A stretch of 39,327 nucleotides of DNA from Jaenimonas drosophilae (taxonomy: Eukaryota > Euglenozoa > Kinetoplastea > Trypanosomatida > Trypanosomatidae): positions 1 to 39,327 of the forward strand of contig JASAON010001487.1 in the NCBI GenBank assembly GCA_030849065.1. Reading direction: 5' to 3'. Positions 9,422 to 19,125 of the stretch are shown here, piece after piece. Every line of letters starts with the position of its first letter. The stretch's first letter is position 1. The notes below the pieces were generated by a model. The model worked only from the letters and a program-made list of their open reading frames with translations. It did no database searches and was not told the DNA's origin. A program made the position numbers and the translations under genes.

Positions 9422-12400
9422 TCAGAACTTCTTTCTGGGCTTGCGTTTCTTCGACGTAGCAACATCATCGGCTCCGGCGTGAGGCGGCGCATCATCGGCA
9501 GCCTCAACCAGCTCACCGAGCTCCACGAGGAGAGCCTCAGCGAATGCCGCGTCGTGGGCCATGACGTGTGCTCGCAGCCCCTTCTGCCCCTCTTCCTCAT
9601 CCAGGCGAAGAAGAAGAGCAAGATGGAGCTCATCGGCTGGGGCTTTGCTTGACGCCGCACGTCGGCCGTAGAGAGTGATGGCCTCCTTGAATACCTCCAC
9701 CGGATGAAGATGCAACGTCTTCTCCAACGTCGCATTCACGCGTGTCGCGGTATCAGCGTTGCAGCTGTAGAAACACGCCATGAGGGTGGCGGTGCGGAGA
9801 GCGGTGCAGAGCAGCTCATCCAGGGCAGGTGCACCACGCAGCGTGGCAGATGGCTGGGCAAAATGGCGATAGCTCAGCTGCAGCGTGGCAGGAACTGTGG
9901 TTGTACGCGACGACGAGCTCCGCTGAAACTGAAGCTTCATGGCAATCGGGTCCATGAGGGAATGGCTGGTCGTGAGGTGGAGCTGAAAGGATGCACGTTC
10001 GAGCACACCCCCATTGAGGTGTTCCGCGAGCAGCCACCTCTGCCGTGGTGCCGTATCCGCGTCTTCGCCATCGTTGGTGCAACGACGATCAGCCTCAGTG
10101 AGCTCAAACTGGATGGGCGATGCGTCTGTGGCGAGCTCGAGGATTACATCGCTCATGACGGCTGTGGCGTGTGTGTTGCGGATCGCGATGAAGCCCTTCA
10201 CGAGCGTCGAGCCATCCGCTTGCAGCTTGGCCGACTTGATGTGCGCGCTTCCCTGAATACCTTTGCTGTGGCAGAGCTCCACATCAACGTCCACGGCATC
10301 GGCGAGGGCAGCGGCGGTACTTCGGGAGATGCCCGCGGAGAAGTGAGTGGGGGCTGGCTCCGCCATGGCATCAACGAAGCGTTGCTCATCCTCGCGCAAG
10401 GCTCGATTCACATCGATGCCCCGCAATTTGCGCGTAGCTTCATCCTCCTCCATCGCCGCCCCCTCCCCGAGAAGGGCGGAGAGGCCTGCGCGCGCATTGG
10501 TTGCGGCGGGTTGGGCCTCTGCCACCCCGTCGGGCATCACGAGCGCGCGGCTCATCACGAACTTCTTCTTGGCAGGCAGATTCACGCCCGTGGAGGTTCC
10601 CTCCTCACGACGAGTGCGGCGACGTGGCAACGTCGTTGGTTCCGCCACCTCCACCACCTTCGCCGCCGTCTCAACGGCGTCTGCGGTGCCGGGTGCTGCT
10701 GTTGCAGATGAATCCGTGAGGTAAAAGGCGCTCACCTCCTCCCGACGCTCGAGGTCGCGCTGCTTCTGCCACTCAATGCGGGCTTCAAAACTCATGGCAA
10801 CATCGTCCTCATCGTCCTCCTCCTCCTCCTCGCCATCACTCGAGCCAGAGGCCAACGTTAAGGCGGCGGAGCAGAAGGGCGTATCGAGATCCACGCCATC
10901 AGGAAGTACAACGGCCTTCTGCGCACCACTCGCAACGTGCTGGAGAGGCAGTGCGTAGAGCTGCGAGGCGAAGTCTTGGTTGGTGAGGAGCTGACTTCGC
11001 ACAATTGCGGCCCACAACTGCACCTGTGGAGAGATGTTGCGGAGGGCATGATCCAGTCCTGAGCCCCGCACGGCGTTGAGGCCGTCGTGAATCCAGCGTT
11101 GGCGCAGCTCTTGGAGGGCCGCCTCACGCTTCTCCGCGTTGGCGGATTCTCCGGCTGTGGCCTCCTCGCCATCTTGCTCCGCCTCTACATCACCCTCTGC
11201 TCCAGCATCTTGCATGTGCCGAGGAGCAGGGTTCTCAAGGTAGGCAACGATGCGGCTGACCGCTTGCGTGGATGCGAGGAGGACCGACTCCGGCAGCGTT
11301 GCCAACGCCGTGCTCAAAAGTGTCTCGGCAGCCTCCGCTGGTGCGTGGAGGTGTTGCGGGTATTCTCCGCATGCAAAGGCCGCAGCACGAAGAATGGCCC
11401 ACTGATTTGATCGCACATGCATCTGTTGTGTGCTGTTGCTGTGGAGGAGTTGGGGATGGCTCATCAGACCCGCCAAGAGAGGTATGGCAAAGGGCCGAAT
11501 GCCAGCCACACGAAGGAGGAGCAGCACAAGCTCCTCCTCCAGCAGCTCGCCGTGGCGGTAGTTTGCGAAGGTGGCGGTGCAGAGGTCCACGAGTACCTCC
11601 ACGTACCACTCAAAGTCTTCGATCAACGCATAGTCGTCTGTGCGCGCCATGGAGATGATGGCAGCGATGCACGTATTGCCCCACTCATCCGTCGAGCTGC
11701 CCGAAGTGCATTGATCAGCCATGAAGGAAACTGTTGGCACCACATTATCCTTGGTGATGGTGCTGCAGAGGAGCAGCAACGCCTTGCGACGAATGGTCGT
11801 ATCTGCATCCTTCACACACTCACGCACCTGCAACAGAAGCTTGTTGGATATGCGAGACGGTTGAACCTGAGCGATGCGGGCGAGGGCGTCGAGACCAAGA
11901 AACTTGAGATTCTGATCAGCATCGGCTACATACTGTTGCAACACATCCACCGTCGTAGAGACCAACGTGCTCACCCCCATGAAGCCGTTCGCCACGGCGT
12001 GGAGGCACTCATACTGCACCGATTTGGCTCCGGTCTTTGTGATAAGCCGTTGGAGAGGCTCGGCGAGCTTCTTCCCCAAGCGTGGCTCGCACGGCGCGAG
12101 GTAGCCAAAGACCTTCACAATCTTGATGAGGGTCCAGTTGCTGTGCACAGAGTTCAGCAAGGAAAAGAAAGGCACCGCGAGGCCCACAAAGTTGGCCGGA
12201 TGCCGGCGCGCCACCTCACACAAGACGCACACAATCGCCCCACGGACGGCAGGATCGGTGTCAGCGCGGTCGCTGCTGTCTTCAAGCTTTTCCTTCAGCT
12301 TCGGGTAGACGGGCCGAAGGCTATCTGGGTACTGCAGGAATACCTTGTAGAGGCAGAGCACAGCCTTCTTGCGGAGGTAGTTGCGGGTGTGGTTGAGGAG

Positions 12401-12865
12401 GTGCACGATATCGGTAATGAGGTCCTTGGCCAGGTCTGGTGTGCAGATGCTGGCGATGCAGTAGAGCGCCAAACCCGCCTCGTACATGTTGCTGCTTCGA
12501 AGATCGCGCTTAAGAAGGGCCGTAATGAGGGGAAGGACGTCGGTCTGCTCATTGAAGAGGAGGCATGCGGCCATGTAGCCCGTTCGCTTGAGCGCAAAGT
12601 TGGTGCTGCACATGATCTCCACGACAGGAAAGTGCGCAAATGCCACTGGGTAGCCGAGCATCGAGAAATAAACCGCCTTCTGGACCGCCACCGCCTTCAC
12701 CGTGGGAACGGGTGAGGCAATCTCCTCCTCCGTCGCGACGAGGAAGCGTTCCATCGAGGCGGGCTCATTTTTTTCCGAGGCATTGCGCATCTTGCGAACA
12801 ACCTCCGCAAGGCTATCCTGGAAGAAGTGGTGTACCGCAGTACGAGCAACGGAGGCCATGCTCAT
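9422..12865 (-). CDS. AP3D1: AP-3 complex subunit delta (delta-adaptin)
   Basis: This is the large delta subunit of the AP-3 adaptor, which sorts cargo from Golgi and endosomes toward lysosome-related organelles. The 1147-residue product is close to animal delta-adaptin length. The N-terminal trunk (about residues 10-600) is an armadillo-like adaptin solenoid with family hallmarks: VKAVAVQKAVYFSMLGYPV, FALKRTGYMA, RNYLRKKAVLCLYKVF, LKEKLEDSS, NWTLIKIVKVFGYLAPCEPR and DADQNLKFLGLDALARI. These match delta better than beta, gamma or alpha adaptins. A hinge of Glu/Asp-rich and charged segments follows, then an ear-like beta region (about 900-1070) and a basic tail ending KKRKPRKKF. The start is the first ATG after a clear splice acceptor; a second ATG is two codons on. 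The opposite strand also has long open frames, a by-product of GC-rich codon bias. Confidence 0.95.
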   Translation of the reverse strand: MSMASVARTAVHHFFQDSLAEVVRKMRNASEKNEPASMERFLVATEEEIASPVPTVKAVAVQKAVYFSMLGYPVAFAHFPVVEIMCSTNFALKRTGYMAACLLFNEQTDVLPLITALLKRDLRSSNMYEAGLALYCIASICTPDLAKDLITDIVHLLNHTRNYLRKKAVLCLYKVFLQYPDSLRPVYPKLKEKLEDSSDRADTDPAVRGAIVCVLCEVARRHPANFVGLAVPFFSLLNSVHSNWTLIKIVKVFGYLAPCEPRLGKKLAEPLQRLITKTGAKSVQYECLHAVANGFMGVSTLVSTTVDVLQQYVADADQNLKFLGLDALARIAQVQPSRISNKLLLQVRECVKDADTTIRRKALLLLCSTITKDNVVPTVSFMADQCTSGSSTDEWGNTCIAAIISMARTDDYALIEDFEWYVEVLVDLCTATFANYRHGELLEEELVLLLLRVAGIRPFAIPLLAGLMSHPQLLHSNSTQQMHVRSNQWAILRAAAFACGEYPQHLHAPAEAAETLLSTALATLPESVLLASTQAVSRIVAYLENPAPRHMQDAGAEGDVEAEQDGEEATAGESANAEKREAALQELRQRWIHDGLNAVRGSGLDHALRNISPQVQLWAAIVRSQLLTNQDFASQLYALPLQHVASGAQKAVVLPDGVDLDTPFCSAALTLASGSSDGEEEEEDDEDDVAMSFEARIEWQKQRDLERREEVSAFYLTDSSATAAPGTADAVETAAKVVEVAEPTTLPRRRTRREEGTSTGVNLPAKKKFVMSRALVMPDGVAEAQPAATNARAGLSALLGEGAAMEEDEATRKLRGIDVNRALREDEQRFVDAMAEPAPTHFSAGISRSTAAALADAVDVDVELCHSKGIQGSAHIKSAKLQADGSTLVKGFIAIRNTHATAVMSDVILELATDASPIQFELTEADRRCTNDGEDADTAPRQRWLLAEHLNGGVLERASFQLHLTTSHSLMDPIAMKLQFQRSSSSRTTTVPATLQLSYRHFAQPSATLRGAPALDELLCTALRTATLMACFYSCNADTATRVNATLEKTLHLHPVEVFKEAITLYGRRAASSKAPADELHLALLLRLDEEEGQKGLRAHVMAHDAAFAEALLVELGELVEAADDAPPHAGADDVATSKKRKPRKKF

Positions 12866-12894
12866 CCTCCCGACACAGCACCACCGTTGATGTC

Positions 12895-12920
12895 CTACAC
12901 AAGGAGAGAGGGTTGGGATA
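12895..12920 (-). promoter_or_regulatory. Putative spliced-leader acceptor for AP-3 delta
   Basis: The minus-strand run CCCAACCCTCTCTCCTTG is followed by TGTAG. The AG is complementary to 12895-12896, giving a 29-nt leader. This rules out the TTG-initiated extension of the frame. Confidence 0.75.
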
Positions 12921-12956
12921 GTTCCCAATGCTATGAGCTACATGTTGTGCGCATAA

Positions 12957-12988
12957 ATAGATAGATATATATATGTGTGTGTGTGTGT
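12957..12988. repeat. GATA/AT/GT compound microsatellite
   Basis: Adjacent short runs of GATA, AT and GT units lie in the intergenic space upstream of the AP-3 delta splice signal. Confidence 0.85.
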
Positions 12989-13168
12989 TGATGAAGGACG
13001 AAGAGATGATGGAGATATGGAAGGTAGGGTTCAGCGTACATGGAGAGGCATCAATAAGTCACACTCATCTGGTGATAAGCAGACAGAGAGAGACACTCTT
13101 AATGAAGGGCCACACACGCATTGTGGTGTTGGGGTAGCCATCTTGCTCCTCCCTCGCGATGGAGGTCT

Positions 13169-15826
13169 TCAAAGTTGTGCGCCAATGGAGGACTGCAGCC
13201 CATGCTGCCTGGCCCGCTCCTTCGCCTCCTCCTTCGCCTCATCCAGCTTGCGCTTTGCCGCCCGCACAGCCTCTGTAGTCTTGCCAATGATGAGGAGGTA
13301 GAGCGGCTCATCACCCTCCTTGAGCCGGTAGGAGTGCTTCAGGCGTGCATCGAAGTAGATGCCCTTCTTCACGATGGAGACCTCCACCTCGGAACAAATC
13401 TCGCGGAGGAACTTGGCGCTCTGCAGCCGCCCACGCACCGCATTGGGGAGGTCGTTAATGACGTACTTACTCTGAAAGCGAATGGAGTCGGTGTGGCCAT
13501 CGCCCTCATCGCCCGTCGCGACGTCTGTGGTCTTCTTGGCAAAGGCGAGCGCCTTGGCAACACGATCTTCCTGGGCAACGGAGAGCACAAGAGCGCCACT
13601 CTGCTGAGCCGCTGTTCGCACCACAGACAGCGCGGTGGATTGCGTGTTGCCGTTGTTGTGTACGACGGGCTCGATGTCGGCGTCGCTGTGGCCGCTGTCG
13701 GAGCCCTCCTCCGAATCGGATGAGCTTGAGAGGTAGTCTGCCAGCCCCGCTGCCTTGGCGGCATCCTTGAGGTGCTGTTTGGTCTCGCGATCTGCAAAGT
13801 GCTGCACCTTGCCCTTCAAGTACCCACGGAAGAAGCCGCTGCTGTGGTGAGCCGTGCCATCTTTTCGTAGCTCACGCATCTTGTTGGCTCGCTCGTAGAG
13901 TTCCTCCGGCACCTGCTTCCCAGCACGCTCAAGACCCTCCACCATCTCTGGCGCGATGTCGTCGTCCACGCCGCGCACAAAAAAATTCACCGCCTTGCCA
14001 GGTCGTCCCGCCCGACCTGTGCGACCAATGCGGTGTACGTAGCCTTCGTAGTGATTTGGCAGGGAGTAGTTGATGACTAAATCCAGAAATGGTATGTCTA
14101 GCCCTCGCTCCGCCACACCGGTGGCGATGAGAATGAACTGATTCCCGGGGCTGAAGTGTTCCAGGGCAAACTCGCGGTCAATCGGGTCCATCCCGCTGTA
14201 GAGTGTTGCCACACGCTTGTTGTAGCCCATGACACTGAGCCGGGCAATTAGGTCGTCCACCTCATCACGACGCTTCGTGAAGATGAGCACCAGGGCATCG
14301 CCATTGGGGCTCTCCTCACCAATAATCTGCAGCAGCCGCAGGAAGCGCTCCTCCGGGCCACGGGCGGCCTCATCGACGTCGTACTCTGGCGCGTTGAAAA
14401 AGTGAAACACCTGCTCCACATTGGTCGCGGGAATTGAGGTGCCCCCGCCAATGGATATCTCCAGAGGATCGCGAAGGTGCCGAAGAATAATCCGACGCAG
14501 CTCGCGCGGCATCGTTGCACTGACGAGGGCCAACTGGCGGTCTGGCCGTACGTTCTTGAGAAAAGCCTCGACGTGTTCCATGAAGCCGCTATCAAACATG
14601 CGATCTGCCTCGTCCACGACAACGAAGGAGGTACGCTGCAGTGCCATGGCAGAGCCTCCGTTCACCGTCAGCAAGTCCAGCAGCCGTCCTGGTGTGGCGA
14701 TCATCACCTCGCAGCCCGCCTTTACCTGACTGATGTTGGTGGAGAGGGGAGTAGAGCCGTAAGAGGCCACACAGCGGAGGCCAGCGGCTGCGCTGAGGTC
14801 CATCGCCAGCGCCAGCACCTGTGCAGCGAGCTCCTGCGTAGGAACCAGCACCAAGCCAATGGGGCCTTCACCCTTGCGGCAGGCGGGCTGGTCAACGACA
14901 TGGCGGATGAGTGGGAGGAGGTACCCGAGCGTCTTGCCCGAGCCTGTCTTGGCGGAGACGAGCAAATCACGACCACTCATCAAGGCTGGCACCCCAAGCG
15001 ACTGCACCGCAAATGGCTGTTTATAGCTCTTGGATTCAAGCACAGACAAGACGGCGTCAGGAAGGCCGGCGCTATCCCAGCTGCGTAGAGGTCGTGGCGG
15101 GTTATTGCCGTGGAGCTTCGCCCCGTCCAGCTCCTTGAGAAGTTGCTTCATGTCAGCCGCACTGATGCCTCGCATGTCTGGTGGAACGACGTAGAAGTCC
15201 TTGCGGATGTTTTGGTAGTGAATTGTGCGATGGTCCACGTAGGTCAGCCGTCGCAGTTTCTTGGCTTCAGCTGGTGCAGCCTTGGGTGCCTTTGACGAGA
15301 CGAGCTTCGCCAGGACCTGTTCCGAGTCGCCCGATGCATCCACCACGGCGAGGGCGGTCGAGCTGCTCACTTCCGCCACGGGCCGGGTCAGCTCCAGGCG
15401 CATTTTCTGAAGCGCACGCGACTTCTGTTGTGCCTGCTTCGATGCGGTGGAGTTGCTGAGGCGGTCTGCCAAGGAGGGGGCGGCATCGGCGGCGTCCTGC
15501 GGCTGGACGTGTGTCGCTGCGGTGAGTTTCGCATGGGTGAGAAGCCGATCCTTGAGATCATCGGCATCTACGCTGTTGTCTGAGTCACTGGAGGACGACG
15601 TGAGGCTGGATAGCGGCGCGCTGAGGTCTTCCAGCTCATCACGAACCGAGGCACTGCTGCTGCTGCTGCTGCGCGATGATGCACCAGAGCCAGCAGCCAA
15701 GTCGTGGACTGCAATGGCGTTTTCGCGCTCGTTCAAGCGCATGGTGGCATCTGAACCTACTGCCGAGCCCTCATCTTTTGGAGATGCGGAGGTGCCGGGG
15801 TTGGTGTCGCGCGGTCGCTTTGGCAT
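13169..15826 (-). CDS. DEAD-box RNA helicase, Prp5/DDX46-like
   Basis: An ATP-dependent RNA helicase of 885 residues. Residues 1-190 are Ser/Asp-rich and disordered. Visible motifs: Q275 of the Q motif with F262-region aromatics, AKTGSGKT (292-299), PTQELA, TPGRLLD, DEAD (405-408), SAT (436-438), ARGLD-type ERGLDIP, and HRIGRTGRAGR (598-608). Subfamily placement rests on the segment before the Q motif: FRKDFY-like IRKDFYVVPPDM, ELDGAKLHG and PRPLRSW, typical of Prp5/DDX46. DEADRMFD and a C-terminal KH-like region ending in IGKTTEAVRAAKRKL also fit. Prp5 helps U2 snRNP engage the branch site, which in a kinetoplastid would serve mainly trans-splicing. The start is the first ATG; the longer frame opens at TTG. 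Helicase identity is certain, the Prp5 subfamily likely. Confidence 0.92.
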   Translation of the reverse strand: MPKRPRDTNPGTSASPKDEGSAVGSDATMRLNERENAIAVHDLAAGSGASSRSSSSSSASVRDELEDLSAPLSSLTSSSSDSDNSVDADDLKDRLLTHAKLTAATHVQPQDAADAAPSLADRLSNSTASKQAQQKSRALQKMRLELTRPVAEVSSSTALAVVDASGDSEQVLAKLVSSKAPKAAPAEAKKLRRLTYVDHRTIHYQNIRKDFYVVPPDMRGISAADMKQLLKELDGAKLHGNNPPRPLRSWDSAGLPDAVLSVLESKSYKQPFAVQSLGVPALMSGRDLLVSAKTGSGKTLGYLLPLIRHVVDQPACRKGEGPIGLVLVPTQELAAQVLALAMDLSAAAGLRCVASYGSTPLSTNISQVKAGCEVMIATPGRLLDLLTVNGGSAMALQRTSFVVVDEADRMFDSGFMEHVEAFLKNVRPDRQLALVSATMPRELRRIILRHLRDPLEISIGGGTSIPATNVEQVFHFFNAPEYDVDEAARGPEERFLRLLQIIGEESPNGDALVLIFTKRRDEVDDLIARLSVMGYNKRVATLYSGMDPIDREFALEHFSPGNQFILIATGVAERGLDIPFLDLVINYSLPNHYEGYVHRIGRTGRAGRPGKAVNFFVRGVDDDIAPEMVEGLERAGKQVPEELYERANKMRELRKDGTAHHSSGFFRGYLKGKVQHFADRETKQHLKDAAKAAGLADYLSSSSDSEEGSDSGHSDADIEPVVHNNGNTQSTALSVVRTAAQQSGALVLSVAQEDRVAKALAFAKKTTDVATGDEGDGHTDSIRFQSKYVINDLPNAVRGRLQSAKFLREICSEVEVSIVKKGIYFDARLKHSYRLKEGDEPLYLLIIGKTTEAVRAAKRKLDEAKEEAKERARQHGLQSSIGAQL

Positions 15827-16054
15827 TTGTTGTATTCGCAAGAACGTGGGTCAATGGTTGGGAATGTGTGCCACCCAACAAAGCCAAACTCAAGACAAAC
15901 TGATGTGGGGTGAAAAGATGAAGAAAAGAGCGAGCATGAGTAGCAACAAACATACAAAGGACTGCTATAAGCTTCCATTCCATTGGGTGGCAGAGAATCA
16001 TCTTGAAGAACGACGCAACCAACTCAATGCAATCTTAGATCATTTCGGATTCCT

Positions 16055-17806
16055 TCAAGCAGCCAGCTCCTGGAGCTGCTTCCTCGCCGCGGTGTGGACC
16101 TTGTGCTCCAGGTGAAATAGCTTATGATTGCCGGACATGGGCAAGGGGAAGGGCAAGAGGGTGGGCTCGGCACAAATGAATATGAAGGGTGAGTTGTCTA
16201 GCTGACGCTTTTCTGCCGGCACAACACGTTGATACGTCTCTTGGTCCAGGCAGTCCACCACGTACACGTAGCCCAGCAGCACCCGCGTTGGGTAGTGCTT
16301 GGGAAACGAGCCGTAGGGTGGCACAAATTGAGAATAGTGTTGCTCCGTCTGGGCCACATCCACTGCTTCGGCTGCAGCTGCATGAATCCACAGCTTTCCT
16401 CGGTATGGTGTGCTCCACACACGACCCTCATGAGTCTTGATGCCCGCGACGAGAAGACTTGCCCAGGGTTGATGCATCGACAGGCAGATGCCATCATCGT
16501 TGTTTCGCATCACCCCCGTTGGGATCCAGTTCATTGGCCCGACTTGTGTATCGTTGTCCTCCCTGGCATCCTCGTCATCCCCAGGTTCCACGTGCTGAGT
16601 GCGGTAAACTTTTTGGGGATCAAAGACAAGCTCGAGGTGCTGGGTGGCTTTCACCTCTTCCGCGAAGGCATCACAGTCCTCCGCATAGTAGTCCTGCTGT
16701 ACTCGTCGCGAGACCTCCGCAGCTGCACGAGGAGCACGCTCCACTGGCTCGGCAGCGCAAGACCCTTCCCCTGCTTCCCCCTGTGGGGAATACCAAATCT
16801 TCTGCAGCAGCGAGGGAAGAGGCTGCGCTCCGTCCTCCACAAGCACCTCATCGTGTTCTTCGCACTCCTCCTCCTCCGCCACCGCATCGTCTGCCTGCGT
16901 AGCGGCAGTTGGGGCATCCAACCCCCCAGCATCCGCCGGCCGCGCGCCAAGCTTCATGTTTTGACCAACAAAATCCAAATGAACCTGGTACGCACCACGA
17001 TTCTTATGCAACAGCTCCACACGACGGTCGCGCTCCACCTGAGCTGCTGCCTTCTGCTGTGCCTGACGTTCTTGCGGAGTAATCCACGCGCTTTGGGGAG
17101 CAAAGAGGGTCAGAGACTGGTCGTCCACCACCGTGGTACGTTTTGCACGGTTCTGAGCAAACTCCAGCAGCTGGTCCCGGCGGGCCACTGCTTCCTCGTA
17201 GAGTCCTTGGTTCTTGGTCCTGGCTGCCTCACTGACCTTACCCTCCATCATGGCAATTTCATATGCCGCACACGTCTTTGGCACCATTCCACAAAAGTAG
17301 CACTCGTCGTCGGCCTCCTGCTGGCAAATGATGCGCCCGCAGTTCTGGCAGTTGCCGCGCAGGGCGTGCACTGTGGCGAAACAGCCACACTCAAAGTGGC
17401 CAGGCTTCAGCGCTGCTCCTTCGGCGTCGCTCTGCGGCCCCATCCGACCCACCGGAACGGCCTTGCGCTTGGCGGCACCGCCTCGCTTCGTAATGCGCAA
17501 CGACACCGCAGCGGGCGCGGTCGGGGTTGGGGCAGCCTCGCCCTCAAAGGGTGGGCCACTCTCCACCCGGCGCTGGATGACTGCCTTGGCAAAGTCGTCG
17601 CCCAGCATCAGGGTTTGCCCCCACTCCATGACCTCCTCCCTCGTCTTGACCTGCACCATCTCCGCTACCATGCCAGATACCTCGTCGTCGGTCAGACCAA
17701 GACAGTTGTTGGCGCGGATTTCACCCTCAATGAAGGTGCGCAGGGTCGACTCGGTGGTGGACCCTGCGCGCGGTGGGCTACCCCACCCACGTTTCTTCGA
17801 CTGCAT
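16055..17806 (-). CDS. TRIP4: Activating signal cointegrator 1 (TRIP4/ASC-1) homologue
   Basis: This is the core subunit of the ASC-1 complex, known in animals as a transcription coactivator and ribosome-quality-control trigger factor. The product has 583 residues, similar to human TRIP4. The zf-C2HC5 domain spans residues 138-173: C140, C142, H147, C153, C156, C161, C169 and C172. A charged, partly helical linker follows. The C-terminal ASCH domain (about 441-565) begins ICLSMHQPWASLLVAGIKTHEGR and includes GKLWIHAAA and VLLGYVYVVDCL, all characteristic of the family. The start is the first ATG after the splice acceptor; there is no other ATG in the 101-nt leader, and the extended frame opens at GTG. 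A role in translation quality control is inferred from the family. Confidence 0.93.
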   Translation of the reverse strand: MQSKKRGWGSPPRAGSTTESTLRTFIEGEIRANNCLGLTDDEVSGMVAEMVQVKTREEVMEWGQTLMLGDDFAKAVIQRRVESGPPFEGEAAPTPTAPAAVSLRITKRGGAAKRKAVPVGRMGPQSDAEGAALKPGHFECGCFATVHALRGNCQNCGRIICQQEADDECYFCGMVPKTCAAYEIAMMEGKVSEAARTKNQGLYEEAVARRDQLLEFAQNRAKRTTVVDDQSLTLFAPQSAWITPQERQAQQKAAAQVERDRRVELLHKNRGAYQVHLDFVGQNMKLGARPADAGGLDAPTAATQADDAVAEEEECEEHDEVLVEDGAQPLPSLLQKIWYSPQGEAGEGSCAAEPVERAPRAAAEVSRRVQQDYYAEDCDAFAEEVKATQHLELVFDPQKVYRTQHVEPGDDEDAREDNDTQVGPMNWIPTGVMRNNDDGICLSMHQPWASLLVAGIKTHEGRVWSTPYRGKLWIHAAAAEAVDVAQTEQHYSQFVPPYGSFPKHYPTRVLLGYVYVVDCLDQETYQRVVPAEKRQLDNSPFIFICAEPTLLPFPLPMSGNHKLFHLEHKVHTAARKQLQELAA

Positions 17807-17907
17807 CGGCACACGAAGTAGAAACCAGGAGGGCACGCAAGGAATTAACGAATCCAACAAGGAAGTGGCCAAACTCTTGTAGCCGCTAAGCACAGCGGGG
17901 CTCAACA

Positions 17908-17932
17908 CTCAGCAAAGAAAAAAATAATAGAG
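17908..17932 (-). promoter_or_regulatory. Putative spliced-leader acceptor for TRIP4
   Basis: The minus-strand run TTATTTTTTTCTTTG is followed by CTGAG. The AG is complementary to 17908-17909 and the leader is 101 nt without an ATG. Confidence 0.65.
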
Positions 17933-18102
17933 CAGAGTAAGCATAGGAGGACCAATGCACAATATCAGGGGTGTTGCCAGCAGTCAGTTACATGAAGGAG
18001 GTTGGTATAGAGAGCATTGACGGGTGTCTGGGTGCGAACACGCAACAGTGTCAGCGCGAAGCTGCATCACTGTTGTGAGACACCCGAGCCCGAGGCAAGT
18101 TT

Positions 18103-18663
18103 TTAGAGAGGCAATACGGCGGTGTTGGCAAAGTAGGGCTGGCGTAGGCCATCCTCCCAACTCATTCCCCCACGTGCGGCTTGCAGCATCTTGCCAATGT
18201 CGCCATGACACACAAGAAGAACGTTTTCACCAGGATGCTTCGCGTCCACATCCTGAAGCACCTTCTTCGCACGTACCAGACACTCTGCAAACGATTCACC
18301 ACCTTCCGACTTGGTGAAGTAGAGTACTTGATCGCCTTGAAGAAGATCCTCAGGAGGAGTCATCTTGGTGATATCACTGTAGGGTCGCCCCGTGAGGACC
18401 CCAAAATCGCGCTCAATCAGATCATCACGAACAACAACCGGGATGCTGATGGCAGCACCAATGGCATCGGCAGTCATCTTGGCACGCGCGAGCGGTGAAG
18501 CGTAAATGGCGACGAACTTCACGGAGCCCGACGAAATGTTCTCCGCCACCTGAGCTGCCTGCTGCTCCCCGAGGGTGGAGAGTGGACGATTTCGATGACC
18601 GTTGAGGAGGCCATCGACATTATCCAAATCCTGCCCATGACGGCAAACAAAGATATTCGCCAT
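18103..18663 (-). CDS. Histidine phosphatase superfamily protein (phosphoglycerate-mutase-like)
   Basis: A 186-residue single-domain enzyme of the branch-1 histidine phosphatase family, acting through a phosphohistidine intermediate. The N-terminal RHGQ gives the nucleophile H9 with R8. R60 lies in YASPLARA, E84 in LIERDFGVLTGR is the likely acid, and H153 in VCHGDIGKML is the second catalytic histidine. GESF at 122-125 is also family-typical. The size fits small cofactor-dependent phosphatases of the CobC/PhoE/fructose-bisphosphatase-like type rather than glycolytic dPGM, which is longer. The substrate cannot be read from sequence. The ATG at 18663 directly precedes MANIFVCRHG, the usual family start. 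A pyrimidine tract (CTGCTCTTCTCTTTATT) lies upstream on the minus strand. Confidence 0.93.
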   Translation of the reverse strand: MANIFVCRHGQDLDNVDGLLNGHRNRPLSTLGEQQAAQVAENISSGSVKFVAIYASPLARAKMTADAIGAAISIPVVVRDDLIERDFGVLTGRPYSDITKMTPPEDLLQGDQVLYFTKSEGGESFAECLVRAKKVLQDVDAKHPGENVLLVCHGDIGKMLQAARGGMSWEDGLRQPYFANTAVLPL

Positions 18664-18831
18664 GAATCTCTGGTGCAGCGCTTAACTTCATAGCATGACG
18701 ATAATAAAGAGAAGAGCAGATTATTTCTTCATGGCGCTTATAAGCGTTCATCAGTGATGAGTTCAATGGAAGATGCTACAAAAGCAGTATTTTTTTGTCA
18801 GTGTTTGCGATATGGCCACAGTGCCGAGACA

Positions 18832-18896
18832 ATCTTGGATGCTTCTATACGAGTGCAGACGATGAGAGGTCGAATCTGTCTCGGCGAAAAGCACCC
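18832..18896 (-). ncRNA. Structured hairpin repeat copy 1 (possible H/ACA-like snoRNA)
   Basis: On the minus strand GGGTGCTT (8 nt) pairs with AAGCATCC, with one G-T wobble. TTCGC faces TATAG as an internal loop. CGAG pairs with CTCG, then CAGA pairs with TCTG, around a variable loop. The hairpin is exactly 60 nt and an AGA triplet follows 14 nt after the upper stem. This copy lacks the shared pyrimidine-rich flank found after copies 2 and 3. Confidence 0.6.
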
Positions 18897-18917
18897 GACC
18901 ACGAGCGAGGGTTGCTT

Positions 18918-18927
18918 GGGGGGGGGG
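18918..18927 (+). repeat. G10 homopolymer
   Basis: Ten consecutive Gs on the plus strand lie between hairpin copies 1 and 2. Confidence 0.9.
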
Positions 18928-18975
18928 CGTGTGAAGTCTTACGCAGCAATGATCCAACACAGAAGAAGAAGTGGT

Positions 18976-19040
18976 ATCTTGGATGCTTCTATACGAGAGC
19001 AAACAATGAATGGTTGTGTTTGTCTCGGCGAAAAGCACCC
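18976..19040 (-). ncRNA. Structured hairpin repeat copy 2 (possible H/ACA-like snoRNA)
   Basis: Same 60-nt layout as copy 1. The lower stem GGGTGCTT/AAGCATCC and the TTCGC/TATAG loop are unchanged. The upper stem is the longest of the three: CGAGA pairs with TCTCG and CAAACA with TGTTTG, with one bulged C. Relative to copy 1 the third upper position has changed from G-C to A-T, a compensatory substitution. The AGA triplet is at the same distance. Confidence 0.65.
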
Positions 19041-19125
19041 GAACAGCAGAAGTAAGTGAGCTTCCGTGCACACATGAACCCCTTGAAGGCGTGACCAGTA
19101 ATGACAACACAGAAGAAGAGGTGGT

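Larger units (their letters stand above)
12866..13168. other. Intergenic region between AP-3 delta and the Prp5-like gene
   Basis: This gap carries the AP-3 delta splice signal at its left end, a GATA/AT/GT microsatellite in the middle, and otherwise the 3' flank of the helicase gene. No coding region is seen. Confidence 0.6.

Noticed and set aside
11417..12715. Plus-strand 432-codon open frame antisense to AP-3 delta.
   Set aside because: It mirrors the delta-adaptin codons, has no family features and no splice signal.
16229..17821. Plus-strand 530-codon open frame antisense to TRIP4.
   Set aside because: It is a shadow of the GC-rich TRIP4 gene, whose zinc and ASCH motifs are unmistakable.
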